A stretch of DNA of 64,000 bases from Shewanella sp. NFH-SH190041 (GTDB taxonomy: Bacteria; Pseudomonadota; Gammaproteobacteria; Enterobacterales; Shewanellaceae), in assembly GCF_024363255.1 (NCBI RefSeq), contig NZ_AP026070.1, positions 2,170,001 to 2,234,000 on the forward strand, in the 5' to 3' direction. A program made the position numbers and the translations under genes. Shown here piece after piece: positions 17,033-26,320 of the stretch. A model generated the notes under the pieces. It made no database searches. It worked only from the letters and a program-made list of their open reading frames with translations, and was not told where the DNA came from. Numbering within the stretch: position 1 is the stretch's first letter; each line of letters begins with the position of its first letter.

Positions 17033-18772
17033 ATGATGAAATTTAACTATTTAGCCATATCGTTACTCACCATATCATTTGCAGCTACTGCAGCCCCCCT
17101 TTATGATCCAACTAAAAGCTATCCAGGAGGAGAGCAAGTCTCTTTCAATGGCGATATTTATCAAACACAATGGTGGGCAAACCCGAATCAGTCTCCTGCA
17201 GATATTACTGATGTACCCTGGGAATCCCCCTGGATATTACTCTCTGAAGGCAAAGGTGAAATTTCTCCAGACACACCACCTGTCACCGCCCCAATTGGTA
17301 CAACCCCTGAAACGCCACCGACAAATGAAGATATCCCGACATACAGTACAAACCAACACTATCAGGGCGGCGATATCGTTCAACATCAGGGGAAACGCTA
17401 TCGCTGTATTCCCGGCGTCACTGTGCCTTGGTGTTCAGGTGCAGCTTGGGCTTACGCCCCGGGAACCGGAACCGCATGGACTCAGGCTTGGGAGCTCATC
17501 TCTCACTCTGATGTTCCCCAGCCAGTATCGCCCCCTGTCGCGGTAATCCCCACCCCACAACCGCCCATTACGCCCCCAGCGCCAGCCCCTGTTCAGCCAG
17601 TAATGCCTACACCAGAAGCTCCCGCACCTGTAGCGCCGGGGACAGGTTATACCATCACCCGGGCGGCACTGATGGCCAAAGAAGCCGAACTAACAGATTT
17701 TCCAGCAATGACAGCGGTGAAACAGGCTATCCGTACCAGAAATAACGATGTTGTGGAACACATTCTCCCTAGCGGGCAAGCCAACCCTGACAACGTCAAA
17801 CGGGTAGAGGAAATTTTATCTCAGACAGATTGGGACTATTTGTTCCCCAAACGGGATGAGGCTTACAGTTACCGAAAATTTTTACAAGCTATCGGCAAGT
17901 TCCCTGCGATCTGCCAGGATTACCCTGACGGCCGCAATGCCGATGCCATATGTCGCAGAACATTGGCTACCATGTTTGCGCATTTTGCCCAAGAAACCGG
18001 TGGTCATACCGCCCATTGGGATGTCCCAGAATGGCGTCAAGCATTGGTTCATGTCAGAGAAATGGGCTGGAATGAAACCATGCGAGGCGGATATAACGGT
18101 GAATGTAACCCCAATGTCTGGCAAGGACAAACTTGGCCATGTGGTACTTTTGCAAATGGCGAATTTAAGTCCTATTTTGGTAGGGGTGCCAAGCAGTTAA
18201 GTTATAACTATAACTACGGACCTTTCTCTGAAGCCATGTTTGGCACAGTCAGAACCTTATTAGATAATCCTGAGTTAGTTGCTGATACATGGCTCAATTT
18301 GGCCTCTGCGGTATTCTTTTTCAGCTATCCCCAACCACCCAAGCCATCAATGCTGCATGTCATTGATGGTACTTGGCAACCCAATAACCGCGATCTGGCC
18401 AATGGACTGACCCCAGGGTTTGGGGTCACCACCCAAATTATCAATGGCGGCGTTGAATGTGGCGGGAGTGTCGAAGTGGCACAATCGCGTAACCGTATTA
18501 GCTATTTCACCTCATTTGCTAATTACCTCGATGTGCCAATTGATGAGAATGAAGTGTTAGGTTGTAAAGGCATGCAACAATTTGATGCTGATGGTGCCGG
18601 AGCAATCAATATTTATTGGGAAAAAGATTGGGGGTGGTCAGCTGACACCCCTGATGGTGCAGCCTACGCTTGCCAGTTGGTCGGCTATCAAACTCCCTAT
18701 TCTGCTTTTAAGGCTGGGGATTACGAGAAATGCGTTAAAGCTAATTTTCCCAATGTGACTGTCGTGGATTAA
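17033..18772 (+). CDS. Secreted GH19 chitinase with two chitin-binding modules
   Basis: 579 residues. A signal peptide (MMKFNYLAISLLTISFAATA) leads into two CBM5/12-like modules at about 23-71 (YPGGEQVSFNGDIYQTQWW) and 104-155 (YQGGDIVQHQGKRYRC). A Pro-rich linker covers 160-205. The GH19 domain runs from about 250 to 575, with ETGG (Glu321 as catalytic acid), VREMGW (Glu343 as candidate base) and YFGRGAKQLSYNYNYG at 381-396, the conserved substrate-binding segment. It should cleave chitin outside the cell. ATGATG gives two adjacent starts; the ribosome site is weak. It shares about 200 residues of clear similarity with the degenerate copy just upstream, so the two arose by duplication. Confidence 0.92.
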   Translation: MMKFNYLAISLLTISFAATAAPLYDPTKSYPGGEQVSFNGDIYQTQWWANPNQSPADITDVPWESPWILLSEGKGEISPDTPPVTAPIGTTPETPPTNEDIPTYSTNQHYQGGDIVQHQGKRYRCIPGVTVPWCSGAAWAYAPGTGTAWTQAWELISHSDVPQPVSPPVAVIPTPQPPITPPAPAPVQPVMPTPEAPAPVAPGTGYTITRAALMAKEAELTDFPAMTAVKQAIRTRNNDVVEHILPSGQANPDNVKRVEEILSQTDWDYLFPKRDEAYSYRKFLQAIGKFPAICQDYPDGRNADAICRRTLATMFAHFAQETGGHTAHWDVPEWRQALVHVREMGWNETMRGGYNGECNPNVWQGQTWPCGTFANGEFKSYFGRGAKQLSYNYNYGPFSEAMFGTVRTLLDNPELVADTWLNLASAVFFFSYPQPPKPSMLHVIDGTWQPNNRDLANGLTPGFGVTTQIINGGVECGGSVEVAQSRNRISYFTSFANYLDVPIDENEVLGCKGMQQFDADGAGAINIYWEKDWGWSADTPDGAAYACQLVGYQTPYSAFKAGDYEKCVKANFPNVTVVD

Positions 18773-19193
18773 ACCTGATACGTCATACTGCTAGCACTTA
18801 ATTAAGCCTCCGATTAGTTCATCGTTTACTGTGAATGAATTAATCGGAGTAAATATAAACAATACAGGATGTCTATAAGTACAACTCATTTATTCATATC
18901 ACATTTATTTTATCAATGAATAAGAAGTCCCCTGTCATGTCTGAATAGCGATATTACACCTCACCAATAATACTAGGGTATTTATATATCCTTTACTTAA
19001 AATAACCGGCTATACAAATTTCATAATTTATACTTTAAATTTATTTCTATAAATAATTACTATAACGTATAAATATACCCACTAACTATCCAATAATCTT
19101 TACTCCTCTTTATAAATCAATACCTAATAGATAGATTTAAATAGATACAGATTAGACTCACTAAAGCAATAAATAACAATAATAGGACGGAAC
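18773..19193 (+). other. AT-rich intergenic region
   Basis: 421 bp, very A/T-rich, containing a hairpin at its start (separate entry) and the upstream region of the lectin-toxin-like gene. No frame seen. Confidence 0.5.
18808..18849 (+). terminator. Possible terminator hairpin after the chitinase gene
   Basis: CTCCGATTA (18808-18816) pairs perfectly with 18841-18849, and TTCA/TGAA can extend the stem inward. It starts 36 bases after the chitinase stop, but no T run follows, so termination is uncertain. Confidence 0.45.
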
Positions 19194-21620
19194 ATGTATC
19201 ATCTACCCAAATGCATAAAATTACACAGTTTCCTACCCACACTGATAATGTGCTTCCTATTATCGTCCGCTAAGGCTGCCACCCCAGAAAAGACCGACCC
19301 GGCGCTTGACACCAATTTTGAAGTCAGCATCAGAAATGGCTATAGCTATTGTGTTGCACCATCACTGTCATCCAAAGACAACACATATTATGCCTATGAG
19401 CTAGCGAGAGACAGCGCCCTTGATTGTATCGGCCATGACTGGCGCTATGATGTCCATGGCCATATCTCTACCCTCATTACCGATGATGAAAATAACGAAC
19501 GTTATCTGTGTATGACAGATACCGCGACGAGCAATCGTGACACCTATTATTATATAGAATTACATCCCTGCTCGGTAAATAATGTCCGGCAAATATGGAA
19601 ATATAATGCCGATACAGAACAAATGATTAATCAACATACAGGTAATAGGCTACAGGAAATCAATTGGTATCTTGCCACTGCAGCAAACAGCGCAAAATTA
19701 TATGATTTAAAAGTGACGGGGAGAAAAATCCTCTTTGCTTTAGTTCCTGCCCCTTTTACCCTCGCCTATGATTTTAATTTTCATTATTCATTTAACGGAC
19801 AATCCTTTACCCGTATTTTAGGTAAAGATGGCAAAATCAGTAGCGGGAAACTCAGATATCACCCTGATACCAAGCAAATCACCACAGTGTTGAGTGATGG
19901 CAACCAATACTGTCTGCGCTCAAATATGATTGGTTCGAGTAAAGACAGTGAGTTTATCTCTTTTCAACAATGCCCAGATAGATACGCCGATGGCATTGTT
20001 CCCCAGCCATTAAAATGGAATATAACGACTAGCACCTCAGGTAAAAATAATAACCGTATCCATAACCTAATTATCACAGATATTAAAGGTAACTTTTTTG
20101 GTGTCGAGCGCGCTGGAGGCATTTTAATTGGCACCGGCTATACCATCAAACCTAATGCAGTGAGTAAGATCCCTGATCTGTTTAAACCTTTATACCTGTT
20201 TCAAGATGGCGGTGAAACAGCCAGCAGAAAGCGCTATTTCTGGGGAAATTACCTTGGCTCCTTGAGGCCAGGAATATGTCCTAGCCCTGGGGTATTTACC
20301 AACCCACCTGATAATCCTTTGCAAGCCAATCATACTCAGCTTCGCCTACCGCATAACTTTAATCTTTCTCTTTGGATATCTCGGCTATTTAGTATTACTA
20401 CCCATAATGGTGGCTCTCAATTTGCCGGGATCTGTGGGGCTTGCTTGGTCCATGCGGTAGAAATGATTTTAGAAATGCACCGGCACGGCAATAATCCACC
20501 AACAGCATCAGTTGGGCCACAACTGTTTACACTCGATGCGGCAGTAACCACGATGGCCAGTTTTCAACAACGCTTCCCCGCACTATTTAATCAATTCAGC
20601 CAGCGTTTCACTGCCCAATCAACCCAAATTTATGATCAACAAAATACCGCACGAGATGCCATTTTATTTCTACAGGATGTCACTGGCGATGCGATAGCCA
20701 ATATGATTGGTGGCAGTGGTTTAAGCCTCTCGTCTTCTATTTACTTCAACCAAACCGAACGCTTAGGTGCTACCGAACTGCAGCAAATGCTGACAGAAAT
20801 GCGCAACAGTCCCACAGGCACGCTATTTATTACTGTGGGTACCGTTATGGATGCCGTCACGCAAGAAGTAGAATCTCATTCGACGGTCTTTATTCGTACT
20901 CGCAATGGCTTACATGGTATCCCAACACGAGATAGAACTTTTGCCTCTCAACAAGCGTTTCAAGACTTGGTGATGGCAGACATAAACGACTATCAAAGCT
21001 TAGAAAATGCCCTGCGATATTTTAACCCTCAGCGATTCAGTCATGTGCTAGACAGTGTTATTTTTACCTTAGCTCCTACCGTCACAGTTGCTACAACAGT
21101 AGAAGCATTTGACCAACGTATGTTGTCGGTTGGTAATTGCACCATAGGTGGCGCAGTCGGTGGTCTGCCAGGCGTTGAACACGGTGCTGGTAGTGGTCTG
21201 CCATTTGCTTCAACATCAGAGGTCTTCCAATGTGCACCGGGGCGATGTGATACCAGCCTTCCCCAATCTGCGGCAAATTCTGCTGAAAATTTCTCTCCTA
21301 ACTGGCCGGGACAATGCCAATGGTTGCGCCATGCTAATGGCAGATGGATTTGGGATGGGAATTCACGGTGGGCGAAACGTTATACCACAGCCGCCAGTTG
21401 CCAAGCGGCCAACCGCTGTCAATATGGCGGAGCTTGTTACCGCTGGAAAGTATCTACTCGGGATATCGGTGTGTGTCAGCATCTGTGGCGAGATAAACAT
21501 AACAGATGGCGCTGGTTTGATTATCCATTCCACACCAGTATGAAAGCCTGCCAACAGGCTAACCGCTGTCACTCTGGTGGCGCATGTTTTCGCTGGAATG
21601 AACAGCGTACGCCACTTTAG
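19194..21620 (+). CDS. Secreted lectin-toxin-like protein, DUF1561 (PF07598) resemblance
   Basis: 808 residues with a signal peptide (cleavage near AKA-AT, residue 29). Residues 40-175 and 195-320 look like two ricin-B-type lectin units, with YCVAP, LDC..HDWRYD, YLCM, HPCS..RQIWKY and NQYCLRSN. Residues 350-690 match what I recall of Leptospira virulence-modifying DUF1561 proteins: FAGICGACLVHAVEMILEM at 410-428 (C414, C417), FRQRFP-like FQQRFPALF, SHSTVF with H562, and NCT...CAPGRC at 649-685. The C-G-x-C plus downstream His is papain-like, so a cysteine-protease-type fold is plausible. Two Cys-rich repeats close the protein (708-752 and 761-802), each with C..W..RW..C..ANRC..GGAC.RW. AGGACGGAAC precedes the ATG. 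Target and activity are unknown; the family match is from memory. Confidence 0.75.
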   Translation: MYHLPKCIKLHSFLPTLIMCFLLSSAKAATPEKTDPALDTNFEVSIRNGYSYCVAPSLSSKDNTYYAYELARDSALDCIGHDWRYDVHGHISTLITDDENNERYLCMTDTATSNRDTYYYIELHPCSVNNVRQIWKYNADTEQMINQHTGNRLQEINWYLATAANSAKLYDLKVTGRKILFALVPAPFTLAYDFNFHYSFNGQSFTRILGKDGKISSGKLRYHPDTKQITTVLSDGNQYCLRSNMIGSSKDSEFISFQQCPDRYADGIVPQPLKWNITTSTSGKNNNRIHNLIITDIKGNFFGVERAGGILIGTGYTIKPNAVSKIPDLFKPLYLFQDGGETASRKRYFWGNYLGSLRPGICPSPGVFTNPPDNPLQANHTQLRLPHNFNLSLWISRLFSITTHNGGSQFAGICGACLVHAVEMILEMHRHGNNPPTASVGPQLFTLDAAVTTMASFQQRFPALFNQFSQRFTAQSTQIYDQQNTARDAILFLQDVTGDAIANMIGGSGLSLSSSIYFNQTERLGATELQQMLTEMRNSPTGTLFITVGTVMDAVTQEVESHSTVFIRTRNGLHGIPTRDRTFASQQAFQDLVMADINDYQSLENALRYFNPQRFSHVLDSVIFTLAPTVTVATTVEAFDQRMLSVGNCTIGGAVGGLPGVEHGAGSGLPFASTSEVFQCAPGRCDTSLPQSAANSAENFSPNWPGQCQWLRHANGRWIWDGNSRWAKRYTTAASCQAANRCQYGGACYRWKVSTRDIGVCQHLWRDKHNRWRWFDYPFHTSMKACQQANRCHSGGACFRWNEQRTPL

Positions 21621-21681
21621 CGGCAGCGCGAATTATCGTCTGTGTTTATCAATAAACATAGGCAACCAAGTAAAGAAACTG

Positions 21682-21715
21682 AGCCGGCTAGTACAAATCA
21701 GTAACCTAGTCGGCT
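21682..21715 (+). terminator. Terminator hairpin after the lectin-toxin-like gene
   Basis: AGCCGGCTAG (21682-21691) pairs with CTAGTCGGCT (21706-21715), one G-T wobble, followed by TTATCTTAT. It lies about 60 bases after the stop. Confidence 0.6.
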
Positions 21716-21932
21716 TTATCTTATAAGGCCGACACGTTAGCTTCCCGGACAGCCCCCCTTTTAGCATGGATCTGCCACCATTATTGCCTCAGTTAAGCTA
21801 TTCACTCTCAGCCATCAAATGGCGCCAAATATATCCTGAGCACCATCATAGTAAATAACATTGTCCCTCATCGCTTTAGTCCAAATCGACGATGGCGCTG
21901 TCTCAACCCATAAAGATACTGAGTGCATGATT

Positions 21933-22202
21933 CTAGGGTCTGTTGACGTTTCAAGTTTGTTTTTGCAGCGATTTGAGGATGCTTTATACAAGGCAGAGGC
22001 TTTGATAGGTAGTTGCGCTACCTGATAAGCCGATAACGCAGTAGAAAGGCGCCCCAAACGCTGCCCGAAGGGTTCGTCTAAAAGCGTTTTACTCTTTGTT
22101 GAGTGGCTTTTGCTTAGAATAACTAGGCCGCAACCCACTCGCCGCGATTAAAACGCTTTTATCTCGAACAAAATTTAATCACGGAACATCAACAGACCCT
22201 AG
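21933..22202 (+). mobile_element. Miniature transposable element (MITE), 270 bp with CTAG ends
   Basis: The ends are inverted repeats: GGTCTGTTGACGTTTC on the left and the complement of GGTCTGTTGATGTTCC on the right (14 of 16 match). Both ends are bounded by CTAG, which reads as a 4-bp target duplication. It contains no transposase. It fills most of the gap between the lectin-toxin-like gene and the flavin reductase gene, ending 40 bases before the latter. The end sequence and CTAG target remind me of IS5-family elements; that assignment is a guess. Related copies lie at 28592, 43331 and 43398 in this window. Confidence 0.85.
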
Positions 22203-22242
22203 CCAATGGCTTGAAAGAAAAGCATTAAATAAGGGATGGACA

Positions 22243-23250
22243 ATGTCAGCGCCAAACTCAAGCAACCACACTCCAAAAATTGATCCTAAAGCCCTGCGCA
22301 GCGCCCTAGGCACCTTCACGACCGGCGTCACCATTATCACAACTCAAGCTGATAATGGTGAGCCGGTTGGTTTAACGGCCAATAGCTTTAACTCGGTTTC
22401 CCTCGAGCCCCCCTTGGTACTGTGGAGTCTGGCAAAAACTGCCCTCAGTTTGCCGATATTCAATACTGCAGAGCATTGGAATGTACATGTGCTATCGATG
22501 GATCAACAAGCACTCTCCAACCGCTTTGCCGCCCGAGGAGAGGATAAATTCAAAGACTTGCAATTAGATCAAGGCATCACTAACGCACCACTTCTAAGTC
22601 AGTGCAGTGCCCGCTTTCAGTGTAAAACCGCCTTTATCCATGATGGCGGCGATCATGTCATTTTTATTGGTGAAGTACTGGATTTTGACCAAAGTAATCT
22701 GCCGCCCTTGGTATTTCAAAGTGGCCAATATGCACTTACGGCCCGTAAGCCATGGCAAGATGTCAGCCTCAGCCAGGCAGATGCCCCATTAGAATGCAGC
22801 TATACCGAAGACTTACTCGGTTATCTGCTGGGCCGCGCGCACTTTCAGATGCTTAAAGGCATGCAACAGGAGCTCGCTAAATATGATTTAACCAGCAGCC
22901 ATTTCTTTGCCTTGTCGGTATTGGCGATCCGCGACGGCCTTACGCTAGCACAGATTAACGCTCACATTGACTATACCGGGCAAGCGCTGACACAAGGGCA
23001 ACTGGATCAACTTATCCACGCCAACCTGTTAGCTTACCGTGAGAGTAAAACCACAGATGCAGAGGTATTTCTCACCGAGCAAGGCCGCCAAGCATCATTA
23101 GGCCAAATAGCCCAAGCCAAAGCCATTGAGGATGAGTTAATCGACGAGTTAGGCCGGGGGGATGTCACGGCACTTAAACTGTTGCTCAAGCGCATCATTC
23201 ATCAAACTGATCCTGGCTTGCCGGATCTGTGGTCAACGGATAGCAACTAA
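22243..23250 (+). CDS. hsaB: Flavin reductase fused to a MarR-like domain (HsaB/TesA1-like)
   Basis: 335 residues. Residues 15-170 are a flavin reductase of the HpaC/HsaB type (ALGTFTTGVTIITT, GLTANSFNSVSLEPPLVLWSL, HVIFIGEV). Residues 185-320 form a helical winged-helix domain resembling MarR (YLLGRAHFQMLKGMQQELAKYDLT, LTLAQINAHI, GRQASLGQI). The same order occurs in the reductase C1 of Acinetobacter p-hydroxyphenylacetate hydroxylase, where the MarR-like domain senses substrate and controls FMN reduction. It would feed reduced flavin to the 3-HSA monooxygenase HsaA/TesA2, which is not in the window. AAGGGATGG stands before the ATG. It is the first gene after the MITE and probably heads the hsaE-G-F group, 219 bp downstream. 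Confidence 0.85.
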   Translation: MSAPNSSNHTPKIDPKALRSALGTFTTGVTIITTQADNGEPVGLTANSFNSVSLEPPLVLWSLAKTALSLPIFNTAEHWNVHVLSMDQQALSNRFAARGEDKFKDLQLDQGITNAPLLSQCSARFQCKTAFIHDGGDHVIFIGEVLDFDQSNLPPLVFQSGQYALTARKPWQDVSLSQADAPLECSYTEDLLGYLLGRAHFQMLKGMQQELAKYDLTSSHFFALSVLAIRDGLTLAQINAHIDYTGQALTQGQLDQLIHANLLAYRESKTTDAEVFLTEQGRQASLGQIAQAKAIEDELIDELGRGDVTALKLLLKRIIHQTDPGLPDLWSTDSN

Positions 23251-23280
23251 CCCAACAGCAAAGAGTAAGACACCCCTTGA

Positions 23281-23368
23281 GGCGGTTAACCGCCCCAGAA
23301 TACAAAACAAAGCTAACCCAGACTCACAGGGCATACTGTTATCCCGGCTAACCCGCCGAGATAACAGT
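23281..23368 (+). promoter_or_regulatory. Two palindromes between hsaB and hsaE
   Basis: GGCGGTTAACCGCC (23281-23294) is a perfect 14-bp palindrome. ACTGTTATC (23335-23343) and CGGC (23345-23348) pair with GCCG (23355-23358) and GATAACAGT (23360-23368) as a 13-bp stem with one mismatch. No T run follows either, so they look more like operator or RNA-processing signals than terminators. Confidence 0.45.
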
Positions 23369-23469
23369 CCATCCCACTGGCATTGCAGCCATTAGCCATG
23401 CCGGGCTATACCAGTTTGGTTTAATCGTTATTTACTTTTTATGTTACTGACATTATCGGGGAACACCTT

Positions 23470-24321
23470 ATGACATCAGCTGCCAGCAATATACTCCGTT
23501 GCACTACCGAAGATAACCCGCCCCTCTCCAGTCAAGTGCATCAAACCTTTGCTAAGGCGCTATATCAAGCGATGAAACAGCGTCAAACGCTGGCGCCACT
23601 GATTACTCAACCCTTTGGCGAACAGTTAACACTGGATGATGCCTATCAAATATCACTGGCCACTTTAGCGCTGAAACTAGATGACGGCGAGCAAGTCGTG
23701 GGGAAAAAAATCGGCGTTACCAGCGCGGCTGTGCAGCAGATGCTTAATGTCCACCAGCCAGATTTTGGTTTTCTGACCGATACCATGCAATACCCCAATC
23801 AATCCTGTATCAGTCTGGCGGATGCCAACCTCATCCAACCCAGAGCAGAAGGTGAAATTGCTTTTTGTCTGGCAGAGGATTTATCCGGCCCCGGCATTAC
23901 CGCCATGGATGTTCTCGATGCCACGCAATGGGTTGCCCCCTGTGTTGAAGTGGTTGATTCACGCATTGATGACTGGCAAATCTCCATTATCGATACTGTC
24001 GCTGACAATGCCTCCTGCGGCGTATTTGTGCTGGGCGAGCAACGCGTTGATCCCCGCAGTATCGATTTAGCTCAAGTGCGCATGACCATGTGCCAGAACG
24101 ATCTGCCGGTAGCGGAAGGCTTTGGCAGTGCCGTTCAGGGGCACCCGGCTCAGGCTGTCGCTTGGCTCGCCAACACCTTGGGACGCTATGGCATTCCCTT
24201 TAAAAAAGGGGAAATTATTCTCTCCGGCGCATTGGCTCCTTTAGTGGATGTGCATGCCGGTGACAGATTTTCAGTGGAGATCAGTGGCCTTGGGAATTGC
24301 AGCCTGAGTTTCTGCCCCTAA
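23470..24321 (+). CDS. hsaE: 2-hydroxyhexa-2,4-dienoate hydratase
   Basis: 283 residues of the MhpD / 2-keto-4-pentenoate hydratase family. GKKIGVTSAAVQ, PRAEGEIAF (metal-binding Glu pair), EVVDSRIDDW and DNASCG are the family motifs. In steroid breakdown it adds water to the C6 dienoate released from rings A/B, giving 4-hydroxy-2-oxohexanoate. GGGGA stands 9 bases before the ATG. It is followed after 32 bp by the acylating dehydrogenase and then the aldolase, the standard end of a meta-cleavage pathway. The first 20 residues are extra to the usual start. Named TesE in Comamonas; the sequence alone would not exclude the aromatic-pathway MhpD, but the neighbourhood favours steroid. Confidence 0.88.
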   Translation: MTSAASNILRCTTEDNPPLSSQVHQTFAKALYQAMKQRQTLAPLITQPFGEQLTLDDAYQISLATLALKLDDGEQVVGKKIGVTSAAVQQMLNVHQPDFGFLTDTMQYPNQSCISLADANLIQPRAEGEIAFCLAEDLSGPGITAMDVLDATQWVAPCVEVVDSRIDDWQISIIDTVADNASCGVFVLGEQRVDPRSIDLAQVRMTMCQNDLPVAEGFGSAVQGHPAQAVAWLANTLGRYGIPFKKGEIILSGALAPLVDVHAGDRFSVEISGLGNCSLSFCP

Positions 24322-24353
24322 GCCAACCCGCTTTAACAGATAAGGAAACCTGA

Positions 24354-25247
24354 ATGAGCAAAATTAAATGTGCCCTGATCGGCTCAGGCAATATCGGCAC
24401 GGATCTTATGTATAAATTGCAGCGCAGTGAACTGCTTGAGCCCGTGTGGATGGTGGGCATTGACCCCGAGTCAGACGGCTTGGCGCGCGCGCGGGAAGCT
24501 GGGCTCCACACCACCGCAGAGGGTGTCGATGGCCTGTTACCCCATATTGAACGAGATAATATCCGCATCGCTTTTGATGCCACTTCCGCGTATGTTCACG
24601 CTGAAAATTCAAAAAAGCTCAATGAACTTGGGGTGTTAATGATTGATTTAACCCCCGCTGCCATTGGCCCCTATTGTGTGCCGCCGGTCAATTTAGACAA
24701 CCTTAAGCCCGGCGTGATGAACATTAATATGGTCACCTGTGGCGGCCAGGCAACAATTCCCATGGTCGCAGCCGTATCCCGCGTTCAAGCTGTGGAGTAT
24801 GGTGAAATTGTTGCCACAGTCTCATCCCGCTCCGTCGGCCCGGGAACCCGACAAAATATTGATGAATTTACCCGCACCACAGCCGGTGCTGTAGAGAAAA
24901 TCGGCGGCGCAGACAAAGGCAAAGCCATCATTATTATCAACCCGGCAGAGCCACCACTACTGATGCGCGATACGATTCACTGTTTAACAAAAGAGCAGCC
25001 GGATCACGCCGCGATTACGGCATCGGTGAAGGCGATGATCAGCGAAGTACAACGTTATGTTCCCGGCTACCGGCTAAAAAACGGCCCGGTATTCGATGGC
25101 CGAAAAGTGTCCGTGTTTCTGGAAGTCGAAGGCTTGGGAGATTACCTGCCCAAATATGCCGGCAATCTCGACATTATGACTGCGTCAGCTACCCGCAGTG
25201 CCGAAATGCTAGCTCAAACAATGCTCGCCACCGACAGCCCTGCTTGA
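24354..25247 (+). CDS. hsaG: Acylating acetaldehyde/propionaldehyde dehydrogenase
   Basis: 297 residues, the usual length of MhpF/HsaG/TesF. The NAD-binding motif IGSGNIGTD is at the N-terminus and the catalytic Cys is in [11 protein letters not shown] (about residues 126-136). It converts the aldehyde made by the aldolase, propanal in steroid degradation, into propionyl-CoA with NAD and CoA, normally by channelling in a complex with the aldolase encoded next to it. AAGGAAAC precedes the ATG. The gene is 15 bp from the aldolase gene, so the two are co-transcribed. Confidence 0.93.
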   Translation: MSKIKCALIGSGNIGTDLMYKLQRSELLEPVWMVGIDPESDGLARAREAGLHTTAEGVDGLLPHIERDNIRIAFDATSAYVHAENSKKLNELGVLMIDLTPAAIGPYCVPPVNLDNLKPGVMNINMVTCGGQATIPMVAAVSRVQAVEYGEIVATVSSRSVGPGTRQNIDEFTRTTAGAVEKIGGADKGKAIIIINPAEPPLLMRDTIHCLTKEQPDHAAITASVKAMISEVQRYVPGYRLKNGPVFDGRKVSVFLEVEGLGDYLPKYAGNLDIMTASATRSAEMLAQTMLATDSPA

Positions 25248-25262
25248 TCTAAGGAGAACACC

Positions 25263-26315
25263 ATGAATTTACAAGGAAAGCAGGTCAAGCTGCATGATAT
25301 GTCGCTACGTGACGGTATGCATGCCAAACGCCATCAAATTAGTCTGGATGAAATGGTTGCCATCGCCTGTGGCCTTGATGATGCAGGCGTGCCATTAATA
25401 GAAGTGACCCATGGAGATGGGCTCGGTGGCGCATCGCTCAATTATGGTTTCCCCGCCCACAGTGATGAAGAATATCTGCAACAGGTTATTCCCCGGATGA
25501 AACAGGCAAAAATTTCCGCCTTGCTACTGCCTGGGATAGGAACAGTGGATCATTTAAAAATGGCCCACAGATTAGGAGTCCATACCATTCGGGTTGCCAC
25601 CCACTGCACTGAGGCTGATGTGTCCGGCCAACATATTCGTCTTGCCCGTGAGTTAGACATGGATACCGTTGGCTTTTTAATGATGGCGCATATGATTTCG
25701 CCGGAGCAACTCACTGAGCAGGCACTGCTGATGGAGTCTTATGGTGCCAACTGCATTTACTGCACTGACTCAGCAGGTTATATGCTGCCTGATGATGTGA
25801 CAGAGCGAATTACGCTGCTGCGAAGCAGTCTCAAAGTCGAGACAGAAATTGGCTTCCATGGTCATCATAATCTTGGGATGAGTATTCCTAACTCGTTAGC
25901 TGCTCTTGCCGCAGGCGCTGTGCGCATTGACGGCTCAGTTGCCGGACTTGGCGCCGGTGCGGGCAATACACCGCTAGAAGTGTTTGTTGCCGTACTGGAA
26001 CGCATGCAGGTTAATCATGGCATTGATCTCTACCGCATTATGGATGTCGCGGAAGATTTAGTTACCCCGATGATGGAGCAACCCATTCGTATCGACCGAG
26101 ATGCCCTGACCTTAGGATATGCCGGAGTTTACTCATCATTTTTACTGTTTGCCCAGCGAGCAGAGCAGACATATGGCGTACCCGCCCGGGATATTTTGCT
26201 CGAGCTTGGTCGGCGCGGCACTGTCGGTGGGCAGGAAGATATGATTGATGATACGGCCATGACCATGGCCAAAAGTCGGGGACTACCATTAATCCAAGCT
26301 GACAACGTGGAATAA
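25263..26315 (+). CDS. hsaF: 4-hydroxy-2-oxohexanoate / oxovalerate aldolase
   Basis: 350 residues of the DmpG/MhpE/HsaF family, a Mn-dependent TIM-barrel aldolase. [12 protein letters not shown] at the N-terminus holds the Arg-Asp catalytic pair, and [17 protein letters not shown] supplies the metal-binding His pair. The C-terminal DmpG communication domain ([18 protein letters not shown]) is present. It splits 4-hydroxy-2-oxohexanoate into pyruvate and propanal. AAGGAGAAC lies ahead of the ATG. The stop is 5 bases before the MFS start, which continues the operon. TesG in Comamonas nomenclature. Confidence 0.93.
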   Translation: MNLQGKQVKLHDMSLRDGMHAKRHQISLDEMVAIACGLDDAGVPLIEVTHGDGLGGASLNYGFPAHSDEEYLQQVIPRMKQAKISALLLPGIGTVDHLKMAHRLGVHTIRVATHCTEADVSGQHIRLARELDMDTVGFLMMAHMISPEQLTEQALLMESYGANCIYCTDSAGYMLPDDVTERITLLRSSLKVETEIGFHGHHNLGMSIPNSLAALAAGAVRIDGSVAGLGAGAGNTPLEVFVAVLERMQVNHGIDLYRIMDVAEDLVTPMMEQPIRIDRDALTLGYAGVYSSFLLFAQRAEQTYGVPARDILLELGRRGTVGGQEDMIDDTAMTMAKSRGLPLIQADNVE

Positions 26316-26320
26316 TCCAG

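Noticed and set aside
17079..17546. 155-codon frame inside the chitinase gene
   Set aside because: Shadow of the chitinase frame; no ribosome site and no family features.
21815..22138. 107-codon minus-strand frame
   Set aside because: Most of it is a translation of the MITE; such frames are often annotated as hypothetical proteins but follow the repeat, not a gene.
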